Positions 1 to 7,117 of a DNA stretch of 10,407 bases are shown here, one piece after another. Positions within the stretch are counted from its first letter, which is position 1. The number at the start of each line of letters is the position of its first letter. The notes below the pieces were generated by a model. It saw nothing but the letters and a program-made list of their open reading frames with translations, searched no databases and was not told where the DNA came from. Both the position numbers and the translations under genes were made by a program. This stretch comes from Saprospirales bacterium (lineage in GTDB: Bacteria; Bacteroidota; Bacteroidia; Chitinophagales; Saprospiraceae). Location of the stretch: the NCBI GenBank assembly GCA_003448025.1, contig DLXL01000623.1, positions 7,997 to 18,403 of the forward strand, in the 5' to 3' direction.

Positions 1-4
1 GTTG

Positions 5-106
5 TTTTGTTGCTACAAAGGTGGAGCCTCTTGCGAGGTCCGTCGGGTGTATTCCCGGGCGTTTTTGTTGCTACAAAGGTGAGACCTCTTGCGAGGTCTG
101 TTGGGT
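5..106. repeat. Two direct copies of a 44-bp intergenic double-hairpin element
   Basis: Copies lie at 5-48 and 63-106, separated by 14 bases, and match at 39 of 44 positions by my count. Each copy holds two short inverted repeats: TTTGT-TGCT-ACAAA (6-19 and 64-77), then a GC-richer one with loop TTGC (24-41 and 82-99). In copy 2 the second stem is a perfect 7 bp. Read from the minus strand its loop is GCAA, a GNRA tetraloop. In copy 1 the same stem has one mismatch and one wobble pair. The outer pair changes from G-C to A-T between copies, which preserves pairing. The element sits just past the stop of the 213-residue gene, so it may cap that transcript's 3' end, but no T-rich tract follows. 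Similar hairpin-bearing intergenic repeats are common in Bacteroidota. The array may continue beyond the window edge. Confidence 0.8.
82..99 (-). terminator. Possible 3'-end hairpin of the 213-residue gene
   Basis: In minus-strand RNA this reads AGACCTC-GCAA-GAGGUCU, a 7-bp perfect stem with a GNRA loop, starting about 18 bases after the TAA stop at 118-120. The stem is suitable for a terminator or an RNA-stabilising 3' end. However, it is followed by CACCUUUGU rather than a uridine tract, so a classical intrinsic terminator is doubtful. It is part of the repeated 44-bp element. Confidence 0.3.
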
Positions 107-117
107 TAGATAGTAGA

Positions 118-759
118 TTAAAATTCTGACTTTAATGCAGGGAGATTCAGATGACTCCGGGTTTGATGGATACCATCCTCAACCGCCAGTTTAAACCTTT
201 CAGGATCTGTAACATATGCCCTTAACATGGATGCATGTCGTGCAATCTCTGCATCAAAGGCACTTTCAGGTTTCAAGGATATAAGTTTGTTGAAATACCT
301 GATGGCAGATGCAGCATCCTGGTTCAGGCCTGATATAACTCCTTTATGAAAACTTCCCCACAATTCTTCACTGGTAAATTGATGCGCTAGAATGGCTTTA
401 TAATCCGTTTCAAGATTAGAAAAGTCTGATTGATATTTCAGGACCTTGGTTTGTGCTGTATGAATCAGCTTGGTCACTTCTGATTCGAATTGTGTTTCAG
501 ACTCATAGGGGGTAATATTACTTTCTCTATGGCCTATATCAAAACTGAAATAATCTTTTGGATACCATAATAGTCCGACTCCAACATTTAGCACCACTGC
601 ATTGTAACCACTGATTGGTTGAAACTCAACAAAAATCAGGCTCCAATTACGGTCTTCAAACCAGTGAACAGATGACTTCCAGCGCTTTAATCCAAGCGCT
701 GGAAAAATGGCGGCTGGAAGTCTTTTAAGTATTCTTTGTTTTACGTCTTTGGCAAGCAT
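118..759 (-). CDS. Hypothetical protein, 213 aa, faintly DUF4304-like
   Basis: I do not recognise this protein with certainty. The start is firm: an in-frame TAA lies at 769-771, four codons upstream of the ATG at 757-759, and the next methionine is near residue 178. There is no signal peptide or membrane segment, so it is probably cytoplasmic. Residues about 20-78 look beta-rich and aromatic (LGLKRWKSSVHWF, then LNVGVGLLWYPKDYFSFDIG). That pattern recalls DUF4304-type proteins, where a 'GFKK..F' start leads into strands and a conserved Arg region, but the match is loose. Residues about 84-213 look helical. A segment near 146-166 (AASAIRYFNKLISLKPES) resembles a single TPR-like helix pair. 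It lies 52 bases after the giant surface-protein gene on the same strand and could be co-transcribed with it. No Shine-Dalgarno is visible, as is usual in Bacteroidota. Gene call is secure; function is unknown. Confidence 0.8.
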   Translation of the reverse strand: MLAKDVKQRILKRLPAAIFPALGLKRWKSSVHWFEDRNWSLIFVEFQPISGYNAVVLNVGVGLLWYPKDYFSFDIGHRESNITPYESETQFESEVTKLIHTAQTKVLKYQSDFSNLETDYKAILAHQFTSEELWGSFHKGVISGLNQDAASAIRYFNKLISLKPESAFDAEIARHASMLRAYVTDPERFKLAVEDGIHQTRSHLNLPALKSEF

Positions 760-811
760 CAGAATGGGTTAGGAAATGTCCAGTATTCTGGTGACAAGGC
801 GAGGTTACTGT

Positions 812-3800
812 TTAGCGAACCACCGTTACATCTCCCTTGAACAATACCCGTTCTCCATCAATAAACCGGACCATTGCCGCATAAACATAAACGCCAGGGT
901 TCACCTGCTGACCTTTAAAGGTTCCATCCCAGCCATTTGCAGGATCATTCGGCTGAAAAAATTTATGTTCCATAACGGCTTCCCCCCAACGGTCGAAAAT
1001 CAGGAAGGATTCAATAACTTCCACATCCCGATCTGCATAAATATGAAGAATCGGGTTAATATCACCATCAGGTTTGAAAACATTTGGAATATATACCTTA
1101 TAAGGGCGGTTTACCTGGACTAAAATACGATCCTGGCCAATACACCCATTACTGTCTGTGACTGTTACAGCCACTTGAACAGATCTCCAGGGTAAAAAAT
1201 GCTGGAACGGTTGGCCAACTGCAGACTCGTCCAACAGCGGCTCCCAAACGATATCCAAATCGTCCGTAGGTACACTGGTTTGCAGTAAAATATGGGCTGA
1301 ATCGGCCAGTTGAAGCAGCAGATTAGCTCCTAAAGAGGTTATTATGGCCGGAGGTTCTGTTACGGTAAGCGTATCAGTAGTGCTTTCACAACCATTCGCA
1401 TCCTGTAACGTAATCGTGTACTCACCGGCAGCTAATCCGCTGAAAACCGGGCTGGAGCTGAAGGTAACGCCATCCAGCGAATACAGCACCGGCGGATTAG
1501 AGGTTTGTACCCCTGTTACTGCTACAGAACCATTCTCCTCGCCATTACAACGAATATTTCTGGATACAGCACCTGTTGCCACTGGTACCTCGGTGTCTTC
1601 TAAAACGGTTACGATGTCTGTGTCGGTGCATCCTTCAGGGCTTGTAACCTGAAGGGTATAATTTCCACCTTCCTTTACCTGGAAGAGGCGATCTGTACTA
1701 ACTGTATCCCCATTTAGTATCCAGAGGTAGACGCCTGTACTGGTACCGGGCCCGCCAATATTTACGGCAGGCAGATTACAGTTCAGGGTTTGATCTGAGC
1801 CGGCATCTGCATTTGGTTGCGGATGAATGGTGATGTTTACGGATGCTTCATCGTTTGCACAAGGGGCAGCGCCTGTAACCACATACCGAAAGGTATACAC
1901 ACCGGCATTTTGATTTCCGGGCTGGAAAGTGCCATTCAAGGCACTAAAAGCTCCTCCCTGTGAAGGGGTTGCGGAAGTCTCCTGCCAGGAGCCTCCGGTA
2001 TCAGCGCCAATGAGCAGGCTGGACAGGTTGACAAGATTGGCTGTGCCTTTGCAAAAGGCAAGTGCCGGACCCGGAGTGCCGGCTTCAACCGGTTGATTTA
2101 CCACAACGGTTGCCATATCCGTTATTGCAGACTGGCAAGTGGGTAAAGTGCCATCCGTTACCTGTACCAAGGTGTAAGTACTTGTGACAGAAGGACTAAC
2201 GGCTACTGTAACAATTTGAGGGCCTGTAAGTACGAGGTTATTGACGGTATTGTTTTCCTGATAAGTTACTGTAAGCGGATACGTGCCTGTTCCCTGAAAA
2301 GAAAGTGTGCTGCTTTCTCCGAGACAAATGGTGGCATCGCCGGTAAGTGAAGCGTCCGGAAGCGGTTTCCATTGAACCGGAGCGCCTGGAGTAACGGATA
2401 AACACATGTCATTCAGGTCTACATTGCCTCCGTTGTTATTGCCGGCGATGGCAGATATATAATAAGTAACGCCCGTTTGCAGACCAGGAACAAAATTGAA
2501 TACCGGTTGACTATTTGTAGCATAAACAGTGCCTAATACAGCTCCGGAACCGTTATGCAGAATAAACTGTACCAAATCATTGGCATCTAATGTGGCATCA
2601 TTATTCCAGCTGGCAGTAGCAGGACTACCTGCGCAGAATATGGCAGGGTTGGTAGTCATGGTGCCTGCACTGGTGGCGCAATCACAATTTTCCACCCCGG
2701 AAACCAACGGACTTTCACAGCCGTTTGCATCTGAAAGTACGAAGGAGTAGGTGGAGTTGTTAGGCAATGGGAAGGAACTGAAATTATTCCCGTTGAATAT
2801 TCCGGTCAGGCCACTTACGGAATAAGGTGCCAAACCATTGCTTGCCATAAAGTTTACTACGTATTCTGTGTTGGTCCCATCGCAAAGTTCATTGATCTGG
2901 TTAACCTGCGGCAGTGCGTTGAATTGAATACTTACCTGGTCGGCGGCCGTACAGTTTCCATTGGCAAGCACCCACTCATAAATATAAATTCCAGTTGCAG
3001 AAACATTAACCGTGCTGCCTGGGTCTGTATTTTGTTGAAAGGTGGAGACTCCGGGGCCTGAAACTTGAGACCATATTCCATTAAATGGACTGTTTCCGGC
3101 TTGTAAGTCAATTGTTTGTCCACATATGGTTGCATCAGTACCTGCATTTGGAGCGGGGTTTTCCAGCCACACTACCGGCTGACCCGGAGCCACGGAGAAA
3201 CAGGGATCGTTGGGATCAGGAAACCCGGCAAGCGGGTTACCTGCAACCAGTGAGATATAATAGGTAACGCCAAATTGCATTTGGCCAGCCTGGAAGGAGA
3301 ATTGCCCGGTTGTATTTTGGGCAAATACCTGGCCTAAAGTAGGCCCGGTACCGTTGTGCAATACATAGGCAGTAATATCATTACCATCCAAAGTTGCATT
3401 TCCGGATGCTGTTGCGATAGCAGCCTGACCTTGGCAAACCGTTAGGGCTTGGGCAGCCATAGTTCCTGCATCTGTGGCACAATTACAACTAAATGCCCCG
3501 TTTATCTGAGGTATGGAACATCCATTGGCATCCACCACAGCAAAGGAATAGGAACTACCATTTGCGAAACTGGCTGATGTGAAACTTGAGCCTGGAATGC
3601 TCTGTCCATTCACTTCATATGGCGCCGTGCCTCCGGATATCTCTAAAGTGACAGTAAAGTTTTGATTGCTGGCATCGCAGATTCGGGTGAGATCGTCAAG
3701 CACCGGAGATTCATGGAATTGCAACACAACCTGATCTGTGCCGATACACCCATTTTGAGCAAGCGTCCAGGTAAGGGTATAATCGCCAAAGGTACTGGCC

Positions 3801-6800
3801 GTGGCTGAAGTAACAGGAAGCTGATTGTTGCCAAGTGAAAGAGAACCACCCGGAGGCATAGTGTTTACGGTCCATTGGCCGCTGCTTCCTGCAGGTAAGT
3901 TTGCCAATAAACCCAATATGGCGCCACAAGTGGATTGATCCAGGCCGGCATCGGCTACCGGGTTTTCATAAAAAATCACCGGCTGCCCGGAAGCCACTGC
4001 CAAACAGGGATCCTGAAGATTCAAATTTCCAGCTACTTCATTGCCTACCACAAATGATATGTAATAGGTGGTTCCGTAGGTCATACCAGGTAAAAAACTG
4101 AACGAACCGCTTGTGTTTTGATCCAATACCTGCCCCAAGGTTGTGCCAGACAGCGTATGCAACACATAAGCAGCAGTATCATTGCCGTCCAATATTTGTC
4201 CGCCTAAATGGATGGCATTAATACTGCCACCTTCGCAGGTGGTTAACGTGGTGCTTTCCATTTGCCCGGCGACAGAAGAGCACAAACAGGCGAAAGTGCC
4301 GGTCAGCGGCGCAGAAGTGCAGCCTGCGCTGTCGGTTACCAGATAAGAATAGTTGTCATTGTTTGGGATAAAAACAGACTGGTAATTCGCGCCTGACCCT
4401 GAGCCAGCCGGCGTTCCGCTGATGGTGTATCCAGGTGTGCCGCCGGAAATATTGAATGAGACACTGAAGTTCTCGTTAGCTGTATCACAGGTATGTAGCA
4501 GGTTGAGCGTTTGAGGTGTGGCATTGAAATCCAGCACCAGGGTATCGCTATCTGTACATCCATTGTTATTCAGGTTCCAGCTAAGGGTATAAATGCCATA
4601 GCCGGAAGCAGTAACGGCGGTGTTTGGATTTTGGCTGCCGCTGATGAGCAGGGTATCCGGAAGGGGCGTATTCAGAATGCTCCATTGACCAAGTCCAACA
4701 CCCTGATTGGCTGATAGCAATAAGGAAAGGCCGCAGGTGTCTTGATCCAGACCTGCATTCGCAACTGGATTTTCCATAAATACTACAGGTTGACCCTGTG
4801 AAACGGATAAACAAGGGTCAGAGGGGTCAGGAAAGCCCCCGATATTATTGCCGGCAACCAATGAGATATAATAAGTCTGACCGTACACCATTCCAGATTG
4901 GAATCCGAATGTGCCGGTTTGATTTTGAGCCACAACAGGTGGAACGAGCGTTGTGCCTGATCCACTATGTAGAACATAAGCGGTAACATCGTTCCCATCG
5001 AGTGTTTGTCCGCCCAGGTGTGTAGCCGTAACCGTTTGGTCTTCACAGGCTTGCAAAGGGGTCAATTCCATTTGGCCGGCGCCTGTAGCACAGCTGCAAT
5101 TGAAAGAACCCACAAGTGTATCAGAAATGCATCCAAGGCTATCGGTAATTTGGAAATTAAACAGGTTGCCACTTGGAATCGGGAGTGAATTAAACACGCC
5201 ATTGGTAACCAGGCCGCCAGGAATGCTGTATGGTGGCGCCCCGCCGTTGATAGGAATGCTGATGGTATAATTGGTGTTGGTACTATCACAAACGTGTGTC
5301 AGTTGCCCAAATGCCGGCTGAGAAACACCAACTTGCTTACATAGGTAAGGCGACGTGCCACAAGGATTTACAGAAGCAGCACAGACTTGTCCGGGTATAT
5401 TGCTGTTCCATACTACCAAAATGGAACTTCCGGTGTTACTGCCGATAATGGTAACCCCCTGAGGCACTGTCCAAGTATAGGAACTGGCTCCGGTTACCAG
5501 CGCTGCTGAAAATGGTATGGTATCACCCAGACAAACGGTTGAGGGGCCATTAATGGACGCAGGAGCCAATGGTGGGGCGCCATTGTCTATAATAGACACG
5601 GAGGTTGAGTCACAGCAAAAGGCTCCACCTCCACTTCTGCACACCCTCAATGTGTAGGTTCCGGCTTCGTCTACTATTACATTAATATTGGTGTTTGAGC
5701 CCACAATATGGCCCCCATTAGATGCTGTCCATAAATAGGTAACGGTTCCACCGGTACTGGATCCGGCACCTGTAATGGAAATGGAGGTAGTATTGCAATC
5801 CAGCTGCCCGTTTGGAGTTGCTGCGGCCACTACAGGTAAAACCTGAAGATTAAGGATCACCAGACTGTCGCATCCAAATTCAGTTTGCAAGTTCTCCTGA
5901 TAAACACCTGGGGAACAACGATCTTCAAAGCCAGGAGTTGTAGCGCAATCCCCGTCACATATAACTTCATTCAAGTTGGTAAGTGCGGGCTGGTGAACGG
6001 TTAAAAATAGTGTAGCTGTATATTGACAACCTTGTGCAGTGGTAATAGTTCTTACATAAGTTCCTGATTGACAGTAACTTATATTAAAAAAGGAGTAGCA
6101 TTCCGGAGCACATATTTCCACGTACTCTTCCACATCTGGTGGCGCAGTATTGATGGTTACCTGAACACAATTTCCACTCACATCACCACAAAATGGCGGA
6201 CTACCGCTTTCCAGTTGGTTGGAAAGTTGTGTTGTGGTTAGTGATCCATTCGGCGCAGGAATATCTCCTTCCTGCGCTGTAAAGTAGGATAGTCCGCAAA
6301 CGTTGTAGGTTCCAGGGTCATATCCGGACAGATCCGGGCCTGGTTCATATGCAAGAATTACTCCTCCTGTTCCACTAACAATATAGGTATAAGAGTATTC
6401 CCCTGCTGGTGGCGCAACCAGGGGGGGAGTGTAAGTAGGAGGTAGATTCAAATTCAGGTTAATGCTGCCCTGGCAGGCTGTAACATTTGGTTGTTCAAGA
6501 TTGCCAGCCTGGGCTGCGCAGGAAAAGCAAGAAATACCTGAAGGGTCGCAAAAAATGATCTCATAATCGTAAAAGTTACCAACGTCGTTACCCTGACCAT
6601 CCACAACGGTTAGGGTCCAGGTTCCGTCTACCGGGCCGGAGTTGAAGTTCTCGAGGCATCCGGCATTGGGATAATAACTTCCGGAATAGAAATTACCTAT
6701 ACCCCAGTTTTGGTTGTTATCCCACTGGTCAGTAAATCCCGGGTCCGGGTTCGCCTGGTCATTACACGGAACAAATGAAATGTCCCATTCTGTACCATCA

Positions 6801-7117
6801 GTTGCACCAAAAAAACCTATTGGCCCCACTAGTGTAACCGATTGGCCGGCCGGCGAAGTAAGGGTGATGGAAAGGTCGCCAATATATTCGTGGTCCAGGT
6901 GCATGGTTACTCCACACACTCCCTGGCCATTTTGTCCCAAGGTAGGATTGTCGGCGCCCATTACATTAATCAGAAAATCCCCCTGAAAGTTATCCGGCAT
7001 AAACTGAGGGCAATTGGTGCAACCACAGCCCTGAGCAATCAATATACTTGTTTGACTCCCCCAAAAAATCAGTCCGACAAGTGTAATTCCTTTGATAATG
7101 GTTCTCCCTTTGCGCAT
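812..7117 (-). CDS. Giant T9SS-secreted modular surface protein (type B sorting domain)
   Basis: The frame opens at 7207, but I place the start at 7117. There the protein begins MRKGRTIIKG, followed by a hydrophobic stretch and ILIAQG, a typical signal peptide; ATG 7130-7132 is the alternative. The preceding 30 residues do not resemble a protein start. From 7117 it is 2,101 residues. Numbered from 7207, the order is: signal peptide 31-59; P-domain about 71-222; two short GCDS-type modules about 360-458; PKD/Ig-like domains about 461-630; four repeats of about 267 residues from 638 (last one incomplete, to 1617); further PKD/Ig-like domains about 1618-1875; a SprB-like repeat about 1876-1953; an Ig-like linker; and a T9SS type B sorting domain 2036-2131. 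No catalytic motif is visible, and cysteines are frequent, as in disulfide-bonded extracellular proteins. T9SS carries such proteins across the outer membrane. Adhesion, gliding or matrix roles are known for relatives but unproven here. No PorP/SprF-like partner lies in the window. Confidence 0.93.
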   Translation of the reverse strand: MRKGRTIIKGITLVGLIFWGSQTSILIAQGCGCTNCPQFMPDNFQGDFLINVMGADNPTLGQNGQGVCGVTMHLDHEYIGDLSITLTSPAGQSVTLVGPIGFFGATDGTEWDISFVPCNDQANPDPGFTDQWDNNQNWGIGNFYSGSYYPNAGCLENFNSGPVDGTWTLTVVDGQGNDVGNFYDYEIIFCDPSGISCFSCAAQAGNLEQPNVTACQGSINLNLNLPPTYTPPLVAPPAGEYSYTYIVSGTGGVILAYEPGPDLSGYDPGTYNVCGLSYFTAQEGDIPAPNGSLTTTQLSNQLESGSPPFCGDVSGNCVQVTINTAPPDVEEYVEICAPECYSFFNISYCQSGTYVRTITTAQGCQYTATLFLTVHQPALTNLNEVICDGDCATTPGFEDRCSPGVYQENLQTEFGCDSLVILNLQVLPVVAAATPNGQLDCNTTSISITGAGSSTGGTVTYLWTASNGGHIVGSNTNINVIVDEAGTYTLRVCRSGGGAFCCDSTSVSIIDNGAPPLAPASINGPSTVCLGDTIPFSAALVTGASSYTWTVPQGVTIIGSNTGSSILVVWNSNIPGQVCAASVNPCGTSPYLCKQVGVSQPAFGQLTHVCDSTNTNYTISIPINGGAPPYSIPGGLVTNGVFNSLPIPSGNLFNFQITDSLGCISDTLVGSFNCSCATGAGQMELTPLQACEDQTVTATHLGGQTLDGNDVTAYVLHSGSGTTLVPPVVAQNQTGTFGFQSGMVYGQTYYISLVAGNNIGGFPDPSDPCLSVSQGQPVVFMENPVANAGLDQDTCGLSLLLSANQGVGLGQWSILNTPLPDTLLISGSQNPNTAVTASGYGIYTLSWNLNNNGCTDSDTLVLDFNATPQTLNLLHTCDTANENFSVSFNISGGTPGYTISGTPAGSGSGANYQSVFIPNNDNYSYLVTDSAGCTSAPLTGTFACLCSSVAGQMESTTLTTCEGGSINAIHLGGQILDGNDTAAYVLHTLSGTTLGQVLDQNTSGSFSFLPGMTYGTTYYISFVVGNEVAGNLNLQDPCLAVASGQPVIFYENPVADAGLDQSTCGAILGLLANLPAGSSGQWTVNTMPPGGSLSLGNNQLPVTSATASTFGDYTLTWTLAQNGCIGTDQVVLQFHESPVLDDLTRICDASNQNFTVTLEISGGTAPYEVNGQSIPGSSFTSASFANGSSYSFAVVDANGCSIPQINGAFSCNCATDAGTMAAQALTVCQGQAAIATASGNATLDGNDITAYVLHNGTGPTLGQVFAQNTTGQFSFQAGQMQFGVTYYISLVAGNPLAGFPDPNDPCFSVAPGQPVVWLENPAPNAGTDATICGQTIDLQAGNSPFNGIWSQVSGPGVSTFQQNTDPGSTVNVSATGIYIYEWVLANGNCTAADQVSIQFNALPQVNQINELCDGTNTEYVVNFMASNGLAPYSVSGLTGIFNGNNFSSFPLPNNSTYSFVLSDANGCESPLVSGVENCDCATSAGTMTTNPAIFCAGSPATASWNNDATLDANDLVQFILHNGSGAVLGTVYATNSQPVFNFVPGLQTGVTYYISAIAGNNNGGNVDLNDMCLSVTPGAPVQWKPLPDASLTGDATICLGESSTLSFQGTGTYPLTVTYQENNTVNNLVLTGPQIVTVAVSPSVTSTYTLVQVTDGTLPTCQSAITDMATVVVNQPVEAGTPGPALAFCKGTANLVNLSSLLIGADTGGSWQETSATPSQGGAFSALNGTFQPGNQNAGVYTFRYVVTGAAPCANDEASVNITIHPQPNADAGSDQTLNCNLPAVNIGGPGTSTGVYLWILNGDTVSTDRLFQVKEGGNYTLQVTSPEGCTDTDIVTVLEDTEVPVATGAVSRNIRCNGEENGSVAVTGVQTSNPPVLYSLDGVTFSSSPVFSGLAAGEYTITLQDANGCESTTDTLTVTEPPAIITSLGANLLLQLADSAHILLQTSVPTDDLDIVWEPLLDESAVGQPFQHFLPWRSVQVAVTVTDSNGCIGQDRILVQVNRPYKVYIPNVFKPDGDINPILHIYADRDVEVIESFLIFDRWGEAVMEHKFFQPNDPANGWDGTFKGQQVNPGVYVYAAMVRFIDGERVLFKGDVTVVR
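815..1102 (-). other. T9SS type B C-terminal sorting domain (gliding-motility-associated, CHU_C-like)
   Basis: The last 96 residues have the standard order: VYIPNVFKPDGDINPILHIY, then FLIFDRWGEAVMEHKFF, NGWDGTFKGQQVNPGVYVYA and a final KGDVTVVR. This matches the type B sorting domain (TIGR04131/PF13585 kind), which directs cargo through the type IX secretion system. The usual 'PNGDGxND' appears here as PDGDINP, a mild variation. The domain ends exactly at the stop, as expected for an intact C-terminal signal. Confidence 0.92.
1349..1582 (-). other. SprB-like repeat module in the giant protein
   Basis: Residues about 1876-1953 (numbered from 7207) show the SprB repeat pattern: NIRCNGEENGSVAVTGV, then LYSLDGVTF, FSGLAAGEYTITLQDANGC and a closing TVTEPP. 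This module is named after the gliding adhesin SprB and occurs in many large T9SS cargo proteins. On its own it does not establish gliding. Confidence 0.75.
2357..5296 (-). repeat. Tandem array of four ~267-residue (about 800 bp) protein repeats
   Basis: Units begin at a conserved CD-x2-N motif: HVCDSTN, HTCDTAN, RICDASN, LCDGTN. The cysteines are at residues 640, 907, 1177 and 1442 (numbered from 7207), a spacing of 267, 270 and 265. Approximate units are 4496-5296, 3686-4495, 2891-3685 and 2357-2890. Each full unit has three parts. Part A is a SprB-like Ig module with SGG-x-PY and TDS/DANGC. Part B starts with C-x-C and carries AGxM, LDGNDxxAYVLH, YYIS, AGN and DPCxSV. Part C is a PKD-like module starting NPVANAGLDQ/TCG. 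Unit 4 has A and B, but its C part is replaced by unrelated Ig-like sequence. The DNA copies are clearly diverged, so the array is old rather than a recent slippage product. Confidence 0.88.
6542..6997 (-). other. P-domain (proprotein convertase-type jelly roll) in the giant protein
   Basis: Residues about 71-222 of the frame opening at 7207 carry the usual P-domain landmarks. GVCGVTMHLDHEYIGDLSITL precedes LTSPAGQSVTLVGP; later come SGPVDGTWTLTVVDGQGNDVG and YDYEIIFCD. P-domains are beta-sandwich modules found at the ends of many secreted proteases and T9SS cargo proteins. Here there is no protease domain, so it probably serves as an N-terminal binding or stabilising module. The family (PF01483 type) is recognised by motif, not by a search. 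Confidence 0.8.
7031..7117 (-). other. Signal peptide of the giant surface protein
   Basis: The N-region MRKGRTIIKG is positively charged. It is followed by a hydrophobic core (ITLVGLIFWG, then ILIA) and likely cleavage around ALIAQ/GCGC, so Sec export precedes T9SS. A cysteine follows shortly after, but residue -3 is Ala rather than the Leu of a lipobox, so signal peptidase I is more likely than lipoprotein processing. This segment is the main reason for moving the start inward from 7207. Confidence 0.75.

Noticed and set aside
5..106. CRISPR array
   Set aside because: There are only two copies, mutually diverged, with a 14-base gap and internal hairpins in each copy; no cas gene is nearby.
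780..791. CCAG-TATT-CTGG hairpin between the giant gene and the 213-residue gene
   Set aside because: A 4-bp stem without a T tract is too weak to call a terminator.
776..1123. 115-residue plus-strand open frame
   Set aside because: It lies opposite the T9SS sorting domain, whose minus-strand reading has clear family motifs; the plus-strand product has no recognisable features.
7031..7060. Lipoprotein signal (AQGC) in the giant protein
   Set aside because: The residue three before the Cys is Ala, not Leu/Val/Ile, and the protein carries a T9SS sorting domain; ordinary signal peptidase I cleavage fits better.
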